Shown here: positions 54,650-64,000 of the stretch, piece after piece
How the letters are laid out: the number at the start of each line of letters is the position of its first letter
How positions within the stretch are numbered: position 1 is the first letter of the stretch
NCBI RefSeq assembly: GCF_023078355.1
Contig: NZ_CP095552.1
Span: 558,001-622,000 of the forward strand
From: Gordonia hongkongensis
GTDB lineage: Bacteria > Actinomycetota > Actinomycetes > Mycobacteriales > Mycobacteriaceae
Direction of reading: 5' to 3'
DNA: 64,000 bases
Made by a program: the position numbers and the translations under genes
Notes under the pieces: model-generated
What the model was told of the DNA's origin: nothing
What the model saw: the letters and a program-made list of their open reading frames with translations, nothing else
Databases searched by the model: none

Positions 54650-54986
54650 CTTCTGGTGAGAACTCTTCGAAATAGTGTTGCAGCGACGGGTCTCCGACCT
54701 GCGTCGATGTTACCGGCTGGTGTCGTTGGTCTGAAGTTTGACGAGGTTTTGACTCACTTTGGTTCGTGTGACTATCGCTGGGGGGCCGAACATGATTGAC
54801 TGGTTCCGGCCGCAGCTTTCGCGACCCACCGCCCGGTGGGCGACAAGCATGTTGCAGCCGTGGTACTGAGGTTAGTTTGGCGGATCGATGCAGATCTTCG
54901 CGGGGCTCTTTGAGGTATGGCGGTCGACCGGCCACGACACGATGACCCATCGTGTCGCGACAGTTGATATGTAAAGGATTGCAAGA
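54650..54986 (+). promoter_or_regulatory. cspA upstream region with hairpins
   Basis: 337 bp without a gene. Hairpins: CCCACCG/CGGTGGG (around 54825) and CGACACGAT/ATCGTGTCG (54935-54957), the latter 29 nt before cspA. A structured cold-shock leader is possible. Ribosome site AAAGGA. Confidence 0.5.
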
Positions 54987-55190
54987 ATGGCACAGGGAAC
55001 TGTGAAGTGGTTCAACGCGGAAAAGGGCTTCGGCTTCATCGCGCCTGATGAGGGTTCCGACGACGTGTTCGTCCACTATTCCGAGATCCAGGGATCCGGT
55101 TTCCGCACCCTCGAGGAGAACCAGCGGGTCGAGTTCGAGGTCGGTCAGGGCACCAAGGGGCCGCAGGCCACCGGCGTCCGCGCTGTCTGA
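54987..55190 (+). CDS. cspA: Cold-shock protein CspA
   Basis: 67 residues, single cold-shock domain with RNP1 KGFGFIAP and RNP2 VFVHYS. Binds single-stranded RNA/DNA as a chaperone. Followed by a terminator. Confidence 0.96.
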   Translation: MAQGTVKWFNAEKGFGFIAPDEGSDDVFVHYSEIQGSGFRTLEENQRVEFEVGQGTKGPQATGVRAV

Positions 55191-55231
55191 GAAGACCCGC
55201 GTGTGACTGCACCAAGCAGTCGGGGCAAACC

Positions 55232-55267
55232 ACCGCTCCCGTTTCGATTCGTCGAGGCGGGAGCGGT
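55232..55267 (+). terminator. Terminator after cspA
   Basis: ACCGCTCCCG pairs with CGGGAGCGGT, followed by TTGTTG. Confidence 0.85.
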
Positions 55268-55363
55268 TTGTTGTCTGGCTCCCGTTCCGCAGCGCTCCGC
55301 GCGTCGCGAACGCGCCACCTGAACCGCCCACCTATTTCCGAGACACAGCACTAGTCTCGAATC

Positions 55364-55948
55364 GTGGGCCAGTTGTCGTTTTTCTCCGCGGAGACCGAAC
55401 AGCCCGCGTACGCCGACCTCGCGGGGCTGCTCGCGGCGCACGGACAGGCCGTCCGCTCCGAAACCGGTACGCGGGTCTCGATCGTGGTCGCCGACCGCTG
55501 GCGGGCAGAGCAGATCGTCGTCGAGATACGTGCGGCCGGCCTCGAAGCCGAGTCGACGGTCTCGGACGAGGGCACCCCGCTGGCCCGGACCGCGCCCTGC
55601 CATGAACTCGATCCCCTGCACGCGGCCTGGTCCGCGGGAGCGGTCAAGGCGATGCCCCCCGGTTGGGTTCCGAGTTACCGGGCCCTGCGCCTGTGGGTGA
55701 TCGCCGCCGGTCACTCGGATGCCGGCCGCTACCAGCTCGGATTGGATCCCCACGCTCCGGAGTCGCACGCGGCACTCGCCACGGCGCTGATGCGTGTCGG
55801 CATCGCACCCACCCTCGTCGGTACGCGCGGGCATTCCCCGGCCCTGCGGATCGCCGGCCACCGGCGCCTGTCCCGGTTGCACGAGTACGTCGGTGTGCCG
55901 CCCTGTGCCGAGGCCGTCGCCGACTGGCCTCCGGTCGACGAGCATTAG
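55364..55948 (+). CDS. Conserved protein (Rv3647c-like)
   Basis: 194 residues. GQLSFFSAETEQPAYADLAG at the start, SIVVADRWRAEQIV, SYRALRLWVIAAGH and GHRRLSRLHEYVGVPP are conserved in homologs between cspA and topA. No known function. GTG start. Confidence 0.8.
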   Translation: MGQLSFFSAETEQPAYADLAGLLAAHGQAVRSETGTRVSIVVADRWRAEQIVVEIRAAGLEAESTVSDEGTPLARTAPCHELDPLHAAWSAGAVKAMPPGWVPSYRALRLWVIAAGHSDAGRYQLGLDPHAPESHAALATALMRVGIAPTLVGTRGHSPALRIAGHRRLSRLHEYVGVPPCAEAVADWPPVDEH

Positions 55949-56133
55949 TCATCCCGCATTCGAGCCGTTGAGCTGCTACAACGGGTCGGAACGGTGTCGG
56001 ATCGGTCACCTCGCCGGGTCCGAGACGGAATTCAGATGTGCAAACGGCGCTATACATAAGGTACAAACCCATCGAACACACCTGAACTGACACGCAGGAA
56101 CGTTCTCCACCCAGTCAACCGAAGGACGCCCCG

Positions 56134-59100
56134 GTGGCAGAGACCAGCACCGCATCCCGCTCGAACAGGGGTATTCGACGCCTCGTGATCGTCGAGTCCC
56201 CGACCAAGGCCCGCAAGATCGCCGGGTACCTGGGGGCGAACTATGTGGTGGAGTCCTCCCGAGGGCACATCCGCGACCTCCCGCGCGGCGCCGCCGACGT
56301 GCCGGCCAAGTACAAGGGGCAGTCCTGGGCACGTCTCGGTGTGAACGTCGACGAGAACTTCGAGCCGCTGTACGTGGTGTCGCCCGACAAGAAGTCGACC
56401 GTCAGCGAACTCAAATCGCTGATGAAGGACGTCGACGAGCTCTACCTCGCCACCGACGGTGACCGCGAGGGGGAGGCGATCGCCTGGCATCTCCTCGAGA
56501 CCCTCAAGCCGAAGATCCCCGTCAAGCGCATGGTGTTCCACGAGATCACCGAGCCGGCCATCCGGGCCGCTGCCGAGAACCCGCGTGACCTCGACATCGA
56601 CCTCGTCGACGCGCAGGAGACCCGACGCATCCTCGACCGCCTCTACGGCTACGAGGTGTCGCCGGTGCTGTGGAAGAAGGTCATGCCGAAGCTGTCGGCG
56701 GGCCGCGTGCAGTCGGTGGCGACGCGCATCATCGTCGAGCGGGAGCGCGAGCGCATGGCGTTCGTGTCGGCCGAGTACTGGGACATCTCCGCGACGATGG
56801 ACGCGAGCGCGGAGAGTGCGGACAGCTCCAATCCGCAGACCTTCAAGGCGCGGCTGGTCAACGTCGACGAAGCCCGGGTCGCCACGGGACGCGACTTCGA
56901 GTCGACGGGTGTCCTGAAGAGGTCCGACGGCGTCATCGTGCTCGACGCCGACCGCGCCGAGAGTCTGGCCACCGGCCTGCGAGGTGCGGGGATGACCGTC
57001 ACCTCGGTCGAGGAGAAGCCCTACACGCGCCGTCCGTACGCGCCGTTCATGACCTCGACGCTGCAGCAGGAGGCCGGCCGCAAGTTGCGGTTCACCTCCG
57101 ACCGCACGATGCGGATCGCGCAGCGGTTGTACGAGAACGGCTTCATCACCTACATGCGTACCGACTCGACGAGCCTCAGCGAGTCGGCGATCAACGCCGC
57201 CCGCGCCCAGGCCCGCGAGCTCTACGGCGACAACTTCGTCCACCCGACGCCGCGCCAGTACACCCGCAAGGTCAAGAACGCCCAGGAAGCACACGAGGCG
57301 ATCCGACCCGCCGGTGAGACCTTCCGGACTCCCGGCCAGGTCGCCGGACAACTCGAGGCCGATGAGTTCCGCCTGTACGAACTGATCTGGCAACGGACGG
57401 TCGCGTCGCAGATGGCCGACGCCAAGGGCACCACGCTGAGCCTGCGTATCGCCGGTACCGCCTCTTCCGGAGAGCGCTGCACCTTCGCCGCGTCAGGTCG
57501 CACGATCACCTTCCCGGGCTTCCTGTCGGCCTACGTGGAGACGGTCGACGAGCTCAGCGGCGGCCAGGCCGACGACGCCGAGAACCGGTTGCCGCAGCTC
57601 ACCGAGGGGCAGTCGCTGACGGCCACCGACCTGACCGCAGACGGTCACTCCACCAACCCGCCCGCGCGCTTCACCGAGGCTTCGCTGGTGAAGGTGCTCG
57701 AGGAACTCGGGATCGGCCGACCGTCGACGTATGCGTCGATCATCGGCACCATCCAGGACCGCGGGTACGTGGTCAAGAAGGGCAACGCCCTGGTGCCGTC
57801 GTGGATCGCATTCGCGGTCGTCGGTCTGCTGGAGGCGTACTTCCAGAGCCTCGTCGACTACGACTTCACCGCGACCCTCGAAGACGACCTCGATCAGATC
57901 GCGACGGGCAACGAGAACCGCACGAAGTGGTTGTCGGAGTTCTACTTCGGCGACGACCATTCCGGTGCCGACGGTGAAACCCGTTCCGCCCATTCGGCAA
58001 TCGCGCAATACGGTGGTCTGAAGAAGCTCGTCGGTGTCAATCTCGAGGAGATCGACGCACGGCAGGTCAACTCCATTCGTCTGTTCAACGACGAAGAGGG
58101 CCGCCCGATCTATGTGCGGGTCGGCCGTTACGGGCCGTATCTCGAGCGCAATGTCGCCGCGGACGGTGCGGACGAGGATCTGCAGCGCGCCAACCTGCCC
58201 GCCGACATCACCCCGGACGAGTTGACCCTCGCGGTCGCCGAAAAGCTCTTCGCGACACCGCAAGAGGGGCGTTCGCTCGGTACGGACCCCGCCACCGGTC
58301 ACGAGATCGTCGCCAAGGAAGGACGTTTCGGTCCGTACGTGACCGAGGTCCTGCCGTCGGACGACGATGACGACGACGGGGACACGCCCGCAACCATTCC
58401 CGCGGGCCCGACGCCGCGTGACGGCGGGTCGGGCGGCGGCACCGGAGGTTCGGACACCGCCGACGGCGACGTCGTCCCGCTCGACTCGCCCGGCGGGGGC
58501 ACGGCCACCAAGACGAAGCCGGCGGCGAAGAAGACCGCGAAGAAGGCGGCGAAGAAGGCCGGTCCCAAGCCGCGCACGGGCTCGCTGTTCAAGACGATGG
58601 ACATCTCCACGGTCACCCTCGAGGACGCGCTGAAGCTGCTGTCGCTGCCGCGTGTCGTCGGCGTCGACCCGGAGTCGGGCGACGAGATCACCGCGCAGAA
58701 CGGCCGGTACGGCCCGTATCTCAAGAAGGGCTCGGACTCGCGGTCCCTCGGCACCGAGGAGCAGCTCTTCGAGATCACCCTCGACGAGGCGCTGAAGATC
58801 TACTCGGAGCCCAAGCGTCGCGGTCGTCAGGCCGCCGCGCCGCCGCTGCGTGAGCTCGGCAAGGACGACGAGGTCAGCGGCAAGCCGATGGTCATCAAGG
58901 ACGGTCGGTTCGGACCGTACGTGACCGACGGCGAGACCAACGCCAGCCTGCGCAAGGGCGACGAGGTCGCGTCGATCACGCCGGAGCGCGCGATGGAGTT
59001 GCTCGCCGATCGTCGGGCTCGGGGCCCGGCCAAGAAGGCTGCCAAGAAGACCACGAAGAAGGCGGCGGCCAAGAAGGCCCCCGCCAAGAAGGCCGCGGCC

Positions 59101-59217
59101 AAGAAGACGGCGGCGAAGAAGACCGCGGCCAAGAAGACGACGGCGAAGAAGACCGCAGCCAAGAAGTCGACCGCCAAGAAGACGGCGGCCAAGAAGGCGA
59201 CGCCGGACGCCGAGTAA
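56134..59217 (+). CDS. topA: DNA topoisomerase I
   Basis: 1027 residues: Toprim ([30 protein letters not shown]), catalytic Tyr340 in [10 protein letters not shown], then repeated C-terminal Topo-C domains (GRYGPYL / GRFGPYV signatures) and a Lys/Ala-rich tail ([14 protein letters not shown] units, about 60 residues), longer than in M. tuberculosis TopA. Lacks the zinc fingers of E. coli TopA, typical for actinobacteria. Relaxes negative supercoils. GTG start. Confidence 0.96.
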   Translation: MAETSTASRSNRGIRRLVIVESPTKARKIAGYLGANYVVESSRGHIRDLPRGAADVPAKYKGQSWARLGVNVDENFEPLYVVSPDKKSTVSELKSLMKDVDELYLATDGDREGEAIAWHLLETLKPKIPVKRMVFHEITEPAIRAAAENPRDLDIDLVDAQETRRILDRLYGYEVSPVLWKKVMPKLSAGRVQSVATRIIVERERERMAFVSAEYWDISATMDASAESADSSNPQTFKARLVNVDEARVATGRDFESTGVLKRSDGVIVLDADRAESLATGLRGAGMTVTSVEEKPYTRRPYAPFMTSTLQQEAGRKLRFTSDRTMRIAQRLYENGFITYMRTDSTSLSESAINAARAQARELYGDNFVHPTPRQYTRKVKNAQEAHEAIRPAGETFRTPGQVAGQLEADEFRLYELIWQRTVASQMADAKGTTLSLRIAGTASSGERCTFAASGRTITFPGFLSAYVETVDELSGGQADDAENRLPQLTEGQSLTATDLTADGHSTNPPARFTEASLVKVLEELGIGRPSTYASIIGTIQDRGYVVKKGNALVPSWIAFAVVGLLEAYFQSLVDYDFTATLEDDLDQIATGNENRTKWLSEFYFGDDHSGADGETRSAHSAIAQYGGLKKLVGVNLEEIDARQVNSIRLFNDEEGRPIYVRVGRYGPYLERNVAADGADEDLQRANLPADITPDELTLAVAEKLFATPQEGRSLGTDPATGHEIVAKEGRFGPYVTEVLPSDDDDDDGDTPATIPAGPTPRDGGSGGGTGGSDTADGDVVPLDSPGGGTATKTKPAAKKTAKKAAKKAGPKPRTGSLFKTMDISTVTLEDALKLLSLPRVVGVDPESGDEITAQNGRYGPYLKKGSDSRSLGTEEQLFEITLDEALKIYSEPKRRGRQAAAPPLRELGKDDEVSGKPMVIKDGRFGPYVTDGETNASLRKGDEVASITPERAMELLADRRARGPAKKAAKKTTKKAAAKKAPAKKAAAKKTAAKKTAAKKTTAKKTAAKKSTAKKTAAKKATPDAE

Positions 59218-59292
59218 GAGCGCCCGATAATCGCTGGGGACAAGCGACGGCAAGTCCCTGCTCACACCTCAGGGGCAGGGGAGGGTGGTAGC

Positions 59293-60840
59293 TCAGTCCC
59301 GCCGGTCCGGCTCGAGGTGCGGGCGCGCGAGGAGCGTCTCGATCCCGCGGCCGCGGAGTTCGACGCCCTCGCCGATCTCCCAGTGCTCGGCTTCCTCGTG
59401 AGACGCCAGGAAGACCGCGCGTGCGGACCCGAGGACGCGGGTGGGTTCGTCCTTCGCGAGCTCGGTGAGGCGGGCGGCCTCGTTGACCGGGTCGCCGATG
59501 ACCGTGTACTCCAGTCGCTGCTCGGCGCCGATGTGGCCGGCGATGGCCTTGCCGGCCGAGACGCCGATGCCGATGTCGGTGTCACCGAGGGTCTCGTAGA
59601 GCTCGGCCCGCAGCTCGCGCGCGGACGCGAGTGCCCGGCCGGCGAAGTCGTCGAGGTCGAGCGGCGCACCGAAGATGGCGAGCGCCGCGTCGCCCTGGAA
59701 TTTGTTGACGAACCCGCCGTGGCGACCGACCACGCCGACGACGACCCGGAAGAACTCGTTGAGCAGTTCGACGATCTCGCGGGGCGGCCGATTCACCGCC
59801 AGGCGCGTCGAGCCGACGATGTCGACGAACAGGACGCCGACGTAGCGTTCCTCGCCACCGAGTTCGGTGCCGGTCTCGATGGCCCGCCGCGCGACGTCCT
59901 CGCCGACGTAGCGGCCGAACAGGTTGCGCAGCTGCTGGCGTTCGCGCAGGTCGGCGACCATGTCGTTGAATCCGGCCTGCAGCAGGCCGAGATCACTGCC
60001 GTCATAGATCTTCACCGCGACGTTGAGGTCGCCCTCGCTGACCTTGGACTGTGCGCGGCGCAGCTGCTTGATCGGATCGTTGATGGCGGCGACAACGCGC
60101 ACGATCGCGATCACGCTGAACGCGAGCGCCGAGATCGCCATCCACAGGATCGGCCGCTCCAGGCCGGTGGAGTCGGCCTCGATGATGCCGAGCCGGTGCA
60201 GCACGATCATCCCGATGATCACCAGCATCGGGGCGACCACGCTGATCACCCAGAACGCGGTGATGCGGGTGGTGACACTGGGCGCGATGGCGTTGTCGGG
60301 ATTGTTGGCCATCGCCGCGACCGTGATCGGCCGCATGACCTTCTCCGCCTGCATGTAGCTGAGCGCACACGTGACCATCGCGCCGATCGTGCTGGCGATC
60401 GCGACGATGAAGGCGTTCTTCGACGAGACGGTCAGGTTGACGAGCGTGAACAGCGTGCCGCCCACGACCCACAGCGCGGCGTTCACCGCGGTCAGCAGCA
60501 TCGGTAGCGCGAGGGCGCGGCGTCGTGCGGCCTCGTTGTCGAGTCGGGTGCGACGCCGATGCCAGATGAGCACCGGTAGCGAGAGCTGGATGCTGGCGAA
60601 GCCGCCGATGACCATCGCGATCAACAAGTAGGCAGCGAAGATGACCTGGTTCAGCGCGGTGATCTCGTCGAGGCTGATCGAATCCTGGATCGGCATGCCG
60701 AAGCGCAGGAACGCGAAGGTGAACAGTGCACCGACGAGGTTCGCCCGCAGCATGTCCAGCGCGAGAATGGGCCACGGCGTATGAATCAGCCATCGGGCCA
60801 GATGCAGGCCCTTTGACCACCGCGACCGTTGTTGAACCAC
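59293..60840 (-). CDS. Class III adenylate cyclase, 6-TM + HAMP (Rv3645-like)
   Basis: 515 residues: six TM helices (about 10-215), a HAMP domain (DPIKQLRRAQSKVSEGDLNV), then a cyclase homology domain with metal Asp in VLFVDIVGST, Lys in NKFQGDAALAIFG, second Asp, and NEAARL. Makes cAMP, the ligand of the Crp in this window. GTG 60840 follows TACCGT by 7 nt (leaderless); a GTG at 60879 would add 13 residues. Confidence 0.9.
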   Translation of the reverse strand: MVQQRSRWSKGLHLARWLIHTPWPILALDMLRANLVGALFTFAFLRFGMPIQDSISLDEITALNQVIFAAYLLIAMVIGGFASIQLSLPVLIWHRRRTRLDNEAARRRALALPMLLTAVNAALWVVGGTLFTLVNLTVSSKNAFIVAIASTIGAMVTCALSYMQAEKVMRPITVAAMANNPDNAIAPSVTTRITAFWVISVVAPMLVIIGMIVLHRLGIIEADSTGLERPILWMAISALAFSVIAIVRVVAAINDPIKQLRRAQSKVSEGDLNVAVKIYDGSDLGLLQAGFNDMVADLRERQQLRNLFGRYVGEDVARRAIETGTELGGEERYVGVLFVDIVGSTRLAVNRPPREIVELLNEFFRVVVGVVGRHGGFVNKFQGDAALAIFGAPLDLDDFAGRALASARELRAELYETLGDTDIGIGVSAGKAIAGHIGAEQRLEYTVIGDPVNEAARLTELAKDEPTRVLGSARAVFLASHEEAEHWEIGEGVELRGRGIETLLARPHLEPDRRD

Positions 60841-60913
60841 GGAGACTACGGTAGCTGGCTGCTTGCAATCGTTAAACACGGTTCCGCGCCTCAGGCGTGT
60901 CCGAACTGCGGAT

Positions 60914-60919
60914 TAGGGT
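60914..60919 (+). promoter_or_regulatory. Leaderless -10 box for holB
   Basis: TAGGGT ends 6 nt before the GTG start of holB. Confidence 0.55.
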
Positions 60920-60925
60920 GTTGCT

Positions 60926-62212
60926 GTGACAAATGTCTTCGATCGGCTGACCGGGCAAGAGGCCATCGCCGACGATCTGCGGGCCGCCGCACGGGCCGCC
61001 CGTGCTCTTGCGGCGAGGCTCGACGCGGGTACGTCGGACGACCTGTTCCTCGCCGACGACGAGATCCCGGCCGTCGATGCGGGGTGGTCGCGGGCGTCGA
61101 TGACCCACTCGTGGCTGTTCACCGGACCACCGGGCAGCGGTCGGTCGGTGGCCGCGCAATGCTTCGCCGCGGCTCTCCAGTGCCAGGCGCCCGACGCCGC
61201 GAACGTCGGCTGTGGCGAGTGTCGTGCGTGCGTCACGGTGATGGCGAAGACCCACGCCGATGTCCGCCACGTCGTGCCGGAGGGGCTGAGCCTCGCCGTC
61301 GGCGCTATGCGCGACATCGTGCAGGCCGCCGCGCGCCGGCCGGGCACAGGGCGCTGGCAGATCGTCATCGTGGAGGACGCCGACCGGCTCACCGAGCAGG
61401 CCGCGAACGCACTGCTGAAGGTCGTCGAGGAGCCGCCGTCACGCACGGTGTTCCTGCTGTGTGCGCCGTCGGTGGACCCGGAGGACATCTCCGTGACCCT
61501 GCGGTCGCGCTGCCGGCACGTCGCACTGGTGACGCCGACGACCGCCGACATCGAGCGGGTTCTCGTCGAGCGCGACGGTCTCGATCCGGAGCAGGCTCGG
61601 TGGGCGGCGTCGGTGTGCGGCGGCCACATCGGGCGCGCGCGTCGGCTGGCGACGGATCCCGAGGCGCGCACGCAACGCGAGAAGGCGCTCGGGCTGGCGC
61701 GTGCCGCCGCCCGCGACTCGACAGCCTATGCCGCTGCCGAGGAGCTCGTCCGGTCGGCCGATGAGGCCGCCAAGGCGATCAGTGCCGAACTCGACGCGGC
61801 CGAGACCGAGGAGATGAAGACCGCGCTCGGGGCGGGCGGTACGGGCAAGGGCACCGCGCGGATGCCGCGCGGAAGTGCCGGCGCGCTCAAGGAACTGGAG
61901 AAGCGGCAGAAGTCGAGGGCGACCCGGGTCGGACGCGACGTCCTCGACCGTGCCCTGGTCGACCTCGCCGCGCTGTTCCGCGACGCGCTCGTCGTCGGCG
62001 TCGGCGCCCAGGTCACCGCGATGCATCCGGACAAGGCCGACGACCTCGCGAATCCGCTCGCCGGCTACGCCAAGCCCGAGCAGCTGCTGCAGTGCGTCGA
62101 AGCCGTGCTCGCGTGCCGGGAGGCCCTCGACATGAACGTGAAGCCGAAGTTCGCCGTCGACGACATGGTCGCGCGAATCGGACTCGCGCTCGCGCGCCCG
62201 GTCGGGGCGTAG
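60926..62212 (+). CDS. holB: DNA polymerase III subunit delta'
   Basis: 428 residues. AAA+ clamp-loader fold: GPPGSGRSVAAQ near 66 (P-loop Lys replaced by Arg, as allowed for a non-hydrolysing subunit), zinc module CGECRAC, VEDADRLTEQAANALLKVVEEPP and the arginine-finger motif LRSRC. Part of the replication clamp loader with DnaX and HolA. Confidence 0.93.
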   Translation: MTNVFDRLTGQEAIADDLRAAARAARALAARLDAGTSDDLFLADDEIPAVDAGWSRASMTHSWLFTGPPGSGRSVAAQCFAAALQCQAPDAANVGCGECRACVTVMAKTHADVRHVVPEGLSLAVGAMRDIVQAAARRPGTGRWQIVIVEDADRLTEQAANALLKVVEEPPSRTVFLLCAPSVDPEDISVTLRSRCRHVALVTPTTADIERVLVERDGLDPEQARWAASVCGGHIGRARRLATDPEARTQREKALGLARAAARDSTAYAAAEELVRSADEAAKAISAELDAAETEEMKTALGAGGTGKGTARMPRGSAGALKELEKRQKSRATRVGRDVLDRALVDLAALFRDALVVGVGAQVTAMHPDKADDLANPLAGYAKPEQLLQCVEAVLACREALDMNVKPKFAVDDMVARIGLALARPVGA

Positions 62213-62230
62213 ACAGCTTCACCCTTCTCT

Positions 62231-62254
62231 ATTGGTAACTCATGTGTTACCAAT
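62231..62254. promoter_or_regulatory. ArsR-type operator
   Basis: Perfect inverted repeat ATTGGTAAC-N6-GTTACCAAT ending 5 bp before the arsR-like GTG; probable autoregulatory site. Confidence 0.75.
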
Positions 62255-62259
62255 AGGAC

Positions 62260-62994
62260 GTGGATGACTTCGAGGCGATCGCCGACCCGGTGCGTCGTGC
62301 GCTGATCGAGCGGCTCGCTCGCGGGTCGGCGCGCGTCGTCGATCTCGCGGCCGACCACCCGATCAGCCGGCCGGCGATCTCGCGTCATCTTCGCGTGCTC
62401 GGCGAAGCAGGCGTTACGACGGCCGTCGACCACGGCCGGGAGCGGCATTACGAGCTGGCGTCCGGCGCGCTGGCCGGGGTCCGGGCGTGGCTCGACGCGG
62501 TGGACTCGGCGGTTGCGGGTTCGCACGCCGTGGACTCGGACGGCGTGGACTCGGACGGCGTGCAGCCGAGATTCGACGAGCGTCATCTCGACGCGCTCGA
62601 CCTCGAGGTGCGACGTACCGTGCGCGAGTTCGTCGATGAGGAATCCGCGAACCCCCTCTTGCACAGCCCGATTCAGGCAAACGACACAAGGAGACAGGAT
62701 GACTGCCGACATCGCGGCCACCGGCCGCCGAGAGGTGCGGGCCGGCGTGCCGCACGTGGTGCTCGAGCGGACGTTCGCCGCGCCGATCGACGCCGTATGG
62801 GCGGCGATCACCGAACCCACGCGGCTCGAACGCTGGATCGGCACGTGGGCGGGCGATCCGGCCGACGGGTTCGTCGACTTCCGGATGACCGCCGAGGGCG
62901 AGGACGTGGAGTCCGAACGGTTCACGATCCTGGAATGCGATCCGCCGCGCCGGCTGGTCGTCGAATCGAAGTCCCCGGCCCAGGACGGGGGTGA
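62260..62994 (+). CDS. ArsR-type regulator, apparent stop-codon loss
   Basis: Winged-helix ArsR domain (ADPVRRALIERLARGSARVV, SRPAISRHLRVLGEAGV) in residues 1-85, of the type often paired with an AHSA1/SRPBCC gene. A 15-bp tandem duplication near 62532-62561 encodes VDSDG twice. The frame has no stop before the next gene and runs 296 nt into it, with an arginine-rich shadow tail. The native protein probably ended near 62700. Confidence 0.8.
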   Translation: MDDFEAIADPVRRALIERLARGSARVVDLAADHPISRPAISRHLRVLGEAGVTTAVDHGRERHYELASGALAGVRAWLDAVDSAVAGSHAVDSDGVDSDGVQPRFDERHLDALDLEVRRTVREFVDEESANPLLHSPIQANDTRRQDDCRHRGHRPPRGAGRRAARGARADVRRADRRRMGGDHRTHAARTLDRHVGGRSGRRVRRLPDDRRGRGRGVRTVHDPGMRSAAPAGRRIEVPGPGRG

Positions 62995-63223
62995 GGACGT
63001 GTGGCGGCTGGAACTGGACCTGGCCGAAGCCCACGGAACGACGACACTGACCTTCGCTCAGGGACTGCCAACGGCCGACATGGCCGAGAACGTGGGCCCG
63101 GGATGGGAGTACTACCTCGACCGTCTGGTGGCGGCCGAGGCCGGCCGTAGCGTCGCCGAGGTCGACTGGGACGCCTACTACCCGGCGCTGTCGTCGTCGT
63201 ACGCGGACATGTTCCGGGACTGA
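62699..63223 (+). CDS. SRPBCC/AHSA1 family protein
   Basis: 174 residues. VVLERTFAAPIDAVWAAITE, LERWIGTW, GTTTLTFAQGLP and GPGWEYYLDRLVA fit the START-like AHSA1 fold that binds hydrophobic ligands. Ribosome site AAGGAGA. Paired with the upstream ArsR-type gene, as is common in actinobacteria. Confidence 0.88.
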   Translation: MTADIAATGRREVRAGVPHVVLERTFAAPIDAVWAAITEPTRLERWIGTWAGDPADGFVDFRMTAEGEDVESERFTILECDPPRRLVVESKSPAQDGGEDVWRLELDLAEAHGTTTLTFAQGLPTADMAENVGPGWEYYLDRLVAAEAGRSVAEVDWDAYYPALSSSYADMFRD

Positions 63224-63328
63224 TCGGTCGCGCGCCCGGACTCCGATCGCCGGAGGGTGACGCGGGCCTCGACCTATCATGAGGTCACGGTCGCGTGCCG
63301 CGGCCGGACGATGAGCGAGGAGCGAGCG

Positions 63329-63508
63329 ATGTCGGACTTCATCCGCAAGATCAAGGAAGATGCCAAGGCCGTCTCGGCCGCCATCGATCAGGAACTGACG
63401 GTGCTCGAGGGTGTTCCCGGTTACGACCCCCTCGCCGACAACAAGGACGCCAAGGCGTCCGACGAGAGTGCCGACGATTCGGCGCCGGTCGACGACGACG
63501 CCCGGTAG
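63329..63508 (+). CDS. Small acidic protein
   Basis: 59 residues: basic helix (SDFIRKIKEDAKAVSAAIDQ) then acidic Asp/Ser tail (SDESADDSAPVDDD). Unknown. An ATG at 63311 would add six residues. A strong hairpin follows. Confidence 0.65.
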   Translation: MSDFIRKIKEDAKAVSAAIDQELTVLEGVPGYDPLADNKDAKASDESADDSAPVDDDAR

Positions 63509-63521
63509 GGACAGACGGCAA

Positions 63522-63556
63522 ACGGCCGCCGGATGGAGAATCCATCCGGCGGCCGT
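63522..63556. terminator. Convergent terminator
   Basis: A 15-bp perfect stem (63522-63536 with 63542-63556) with a 5-nt loop before the convergent hydrolase gene. Confidence 0.88.
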
Positions 63557-63603
63557 CCTGCTGTCACGCGGGTGTGCTCACTGCTGAACTCACCCCGGGG
63601 TGC

Positions 63604-64000
63604 TCACTTCTGAACGAACCCCAGCAGCGCCTCGTTCACCTCGGCGGCGTGAGTCCACAGCAGGCCGTGCGGCGCATCGGGGACCTCGACGTACTCGGCC
63701 TCCGGAACGGCCTGGTGGAAGCGGCGACCAGTGGCATCGATCGGCAGGATGTTGTCGGCCGTGCCGTGCAGGATCAGGGTCGGCTTGCCCGAGTCGCGCA
63801 CTGCGGCAACATCTTCGCGGAAGTCCTCGATCCAGGCGGGGACGACCGAGTAGGCGGCGACCGGCGCGCTGCCGACCGCGGTGTTCCAGTTCGCATCGAC
63901 GACCTCCTGGGTGATGCGGGTGCCGAGGTTGTCGTCGAGGTTGTAGAAGTCCTTGTAGAACTGCGTGTACCAGGCGTAGCGGTTCTGCTTGGCGGCCGCG
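63604..64000 (-). CDS. Alpha/beta hydrolase, haloperoxidase-like (5' partial)
   Basis: The C-terminal 131 residues are visible; the start is beyond the window. ILHGTADNILPID carries the acid residue and DAPHGLLWTHAAEVN the catalytic His, with the helical cap YAWYTQFYKDFYNLDDNLG before. This matches cofactor-free chloroperoxidase/arylesterase hydrolases. Confidence 0.85.
   Translation of the reverse strand, partial: AAAKQNRYAWYTQFYKDFYNLDDNLGTRITQEVVDANWNTAVGSAPVAAYSVVPAWIEDFREDVAAVRDSGKPTLILHGTADNILPIDATGRRFHQAVPEAEYVEVPDAPHGLLWTHAAEVNEALLGFVQK

Overview
The window is high-GC actinobacterial DNA. Gene order follows the Mycobacterium tuberculosis Rv3683-Rv3644c block almost gene for gene: metallophosphoesterase, ponA2, whiB4, two ArsA-like ATPases, DUF4177, RidA, metallo-beta-lactamase, crp, nth, thioredoxin, Nudix, marP, ephE, acs, ssd-tad locus, MrfA-type helicase, cspA, topA, adenylate cyclase, holB. 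Together with the base composition this points to Mycobacteriales outside Mycobacterium, most likely a Gordonia-like organism. The genus is an inference; the synteny is recalled, not searched.

Layout. 1-12.7 kb is accessory or lineage-specific: a 5'-truncated propeller-like protein gene ending at an IS1182-type insertion sequence, a secreted lipase, Ohr and Dps stress genes, a DUF2252 protein, an M20 peptidase, an acyl-CoA dehydrogenase-like protein, an AraC-type regulator and a lipocalin. 12.8-36 kb is the conserved core block, starting with tRNA-Pro(CGG). At 37.66-37.79 kb there is a strong promoter and a two-hairpin, C-rich-loop RNA that I identify as the actinobacterial 6C (B11) small RNA. 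37.9-51.8 kb is the tad (Flp-type pilus) operon: ssd, tadA, tadB, tadC, a VOC protein, a DUF4244 pilin, tadE-like and tadG-like genes. 51.8-64 kb returns to core genes and ends in a partial alpha/beta hydrolase.

The most interesting object is an 8.56 kb integrated element at about 42365-50928. It sits inside the DUF4244 gene, which carries a textbook Flp prepilin motif (G followed by MSTAEY). The first 62 codons lie to the left of the element and the last 25, counting the 2-codon core copy and the stop, to the right. A 5-bp core (GTCGT) is shared by both junctions, and precise excision would rebuild an 86-residue pilin. The element carries a large serine integrase, a DUF3631 ATPase, a scaffold-like protein, a short major capsid protein, an HNH protein and an uncharacterised leftward three-gene operon. 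I see no large terminase, portal, tail, lysis or repressor gene. Its layout recalls phiRv1/phiRv2 and capsid-carrying phage satellites. Integration and excision could act as a switch for the pilus.

Regulation visible in the window includes a near-consensus CRP/GlxR box upstream of acs, while crp and a class III adenylate cyclase are both in the same window. There are several leaderless-type promoters (TANNNT, 6-7 nt, start codon), a perfect ArsR-type operator, and convergent terminator hairpins. Broken or odd genes include the split pilin, a DUF7144 membrane protein with a probable 5' frameshift, and an arsR whose stop codon appears lost so that it reads about 300 nt into the next gene.
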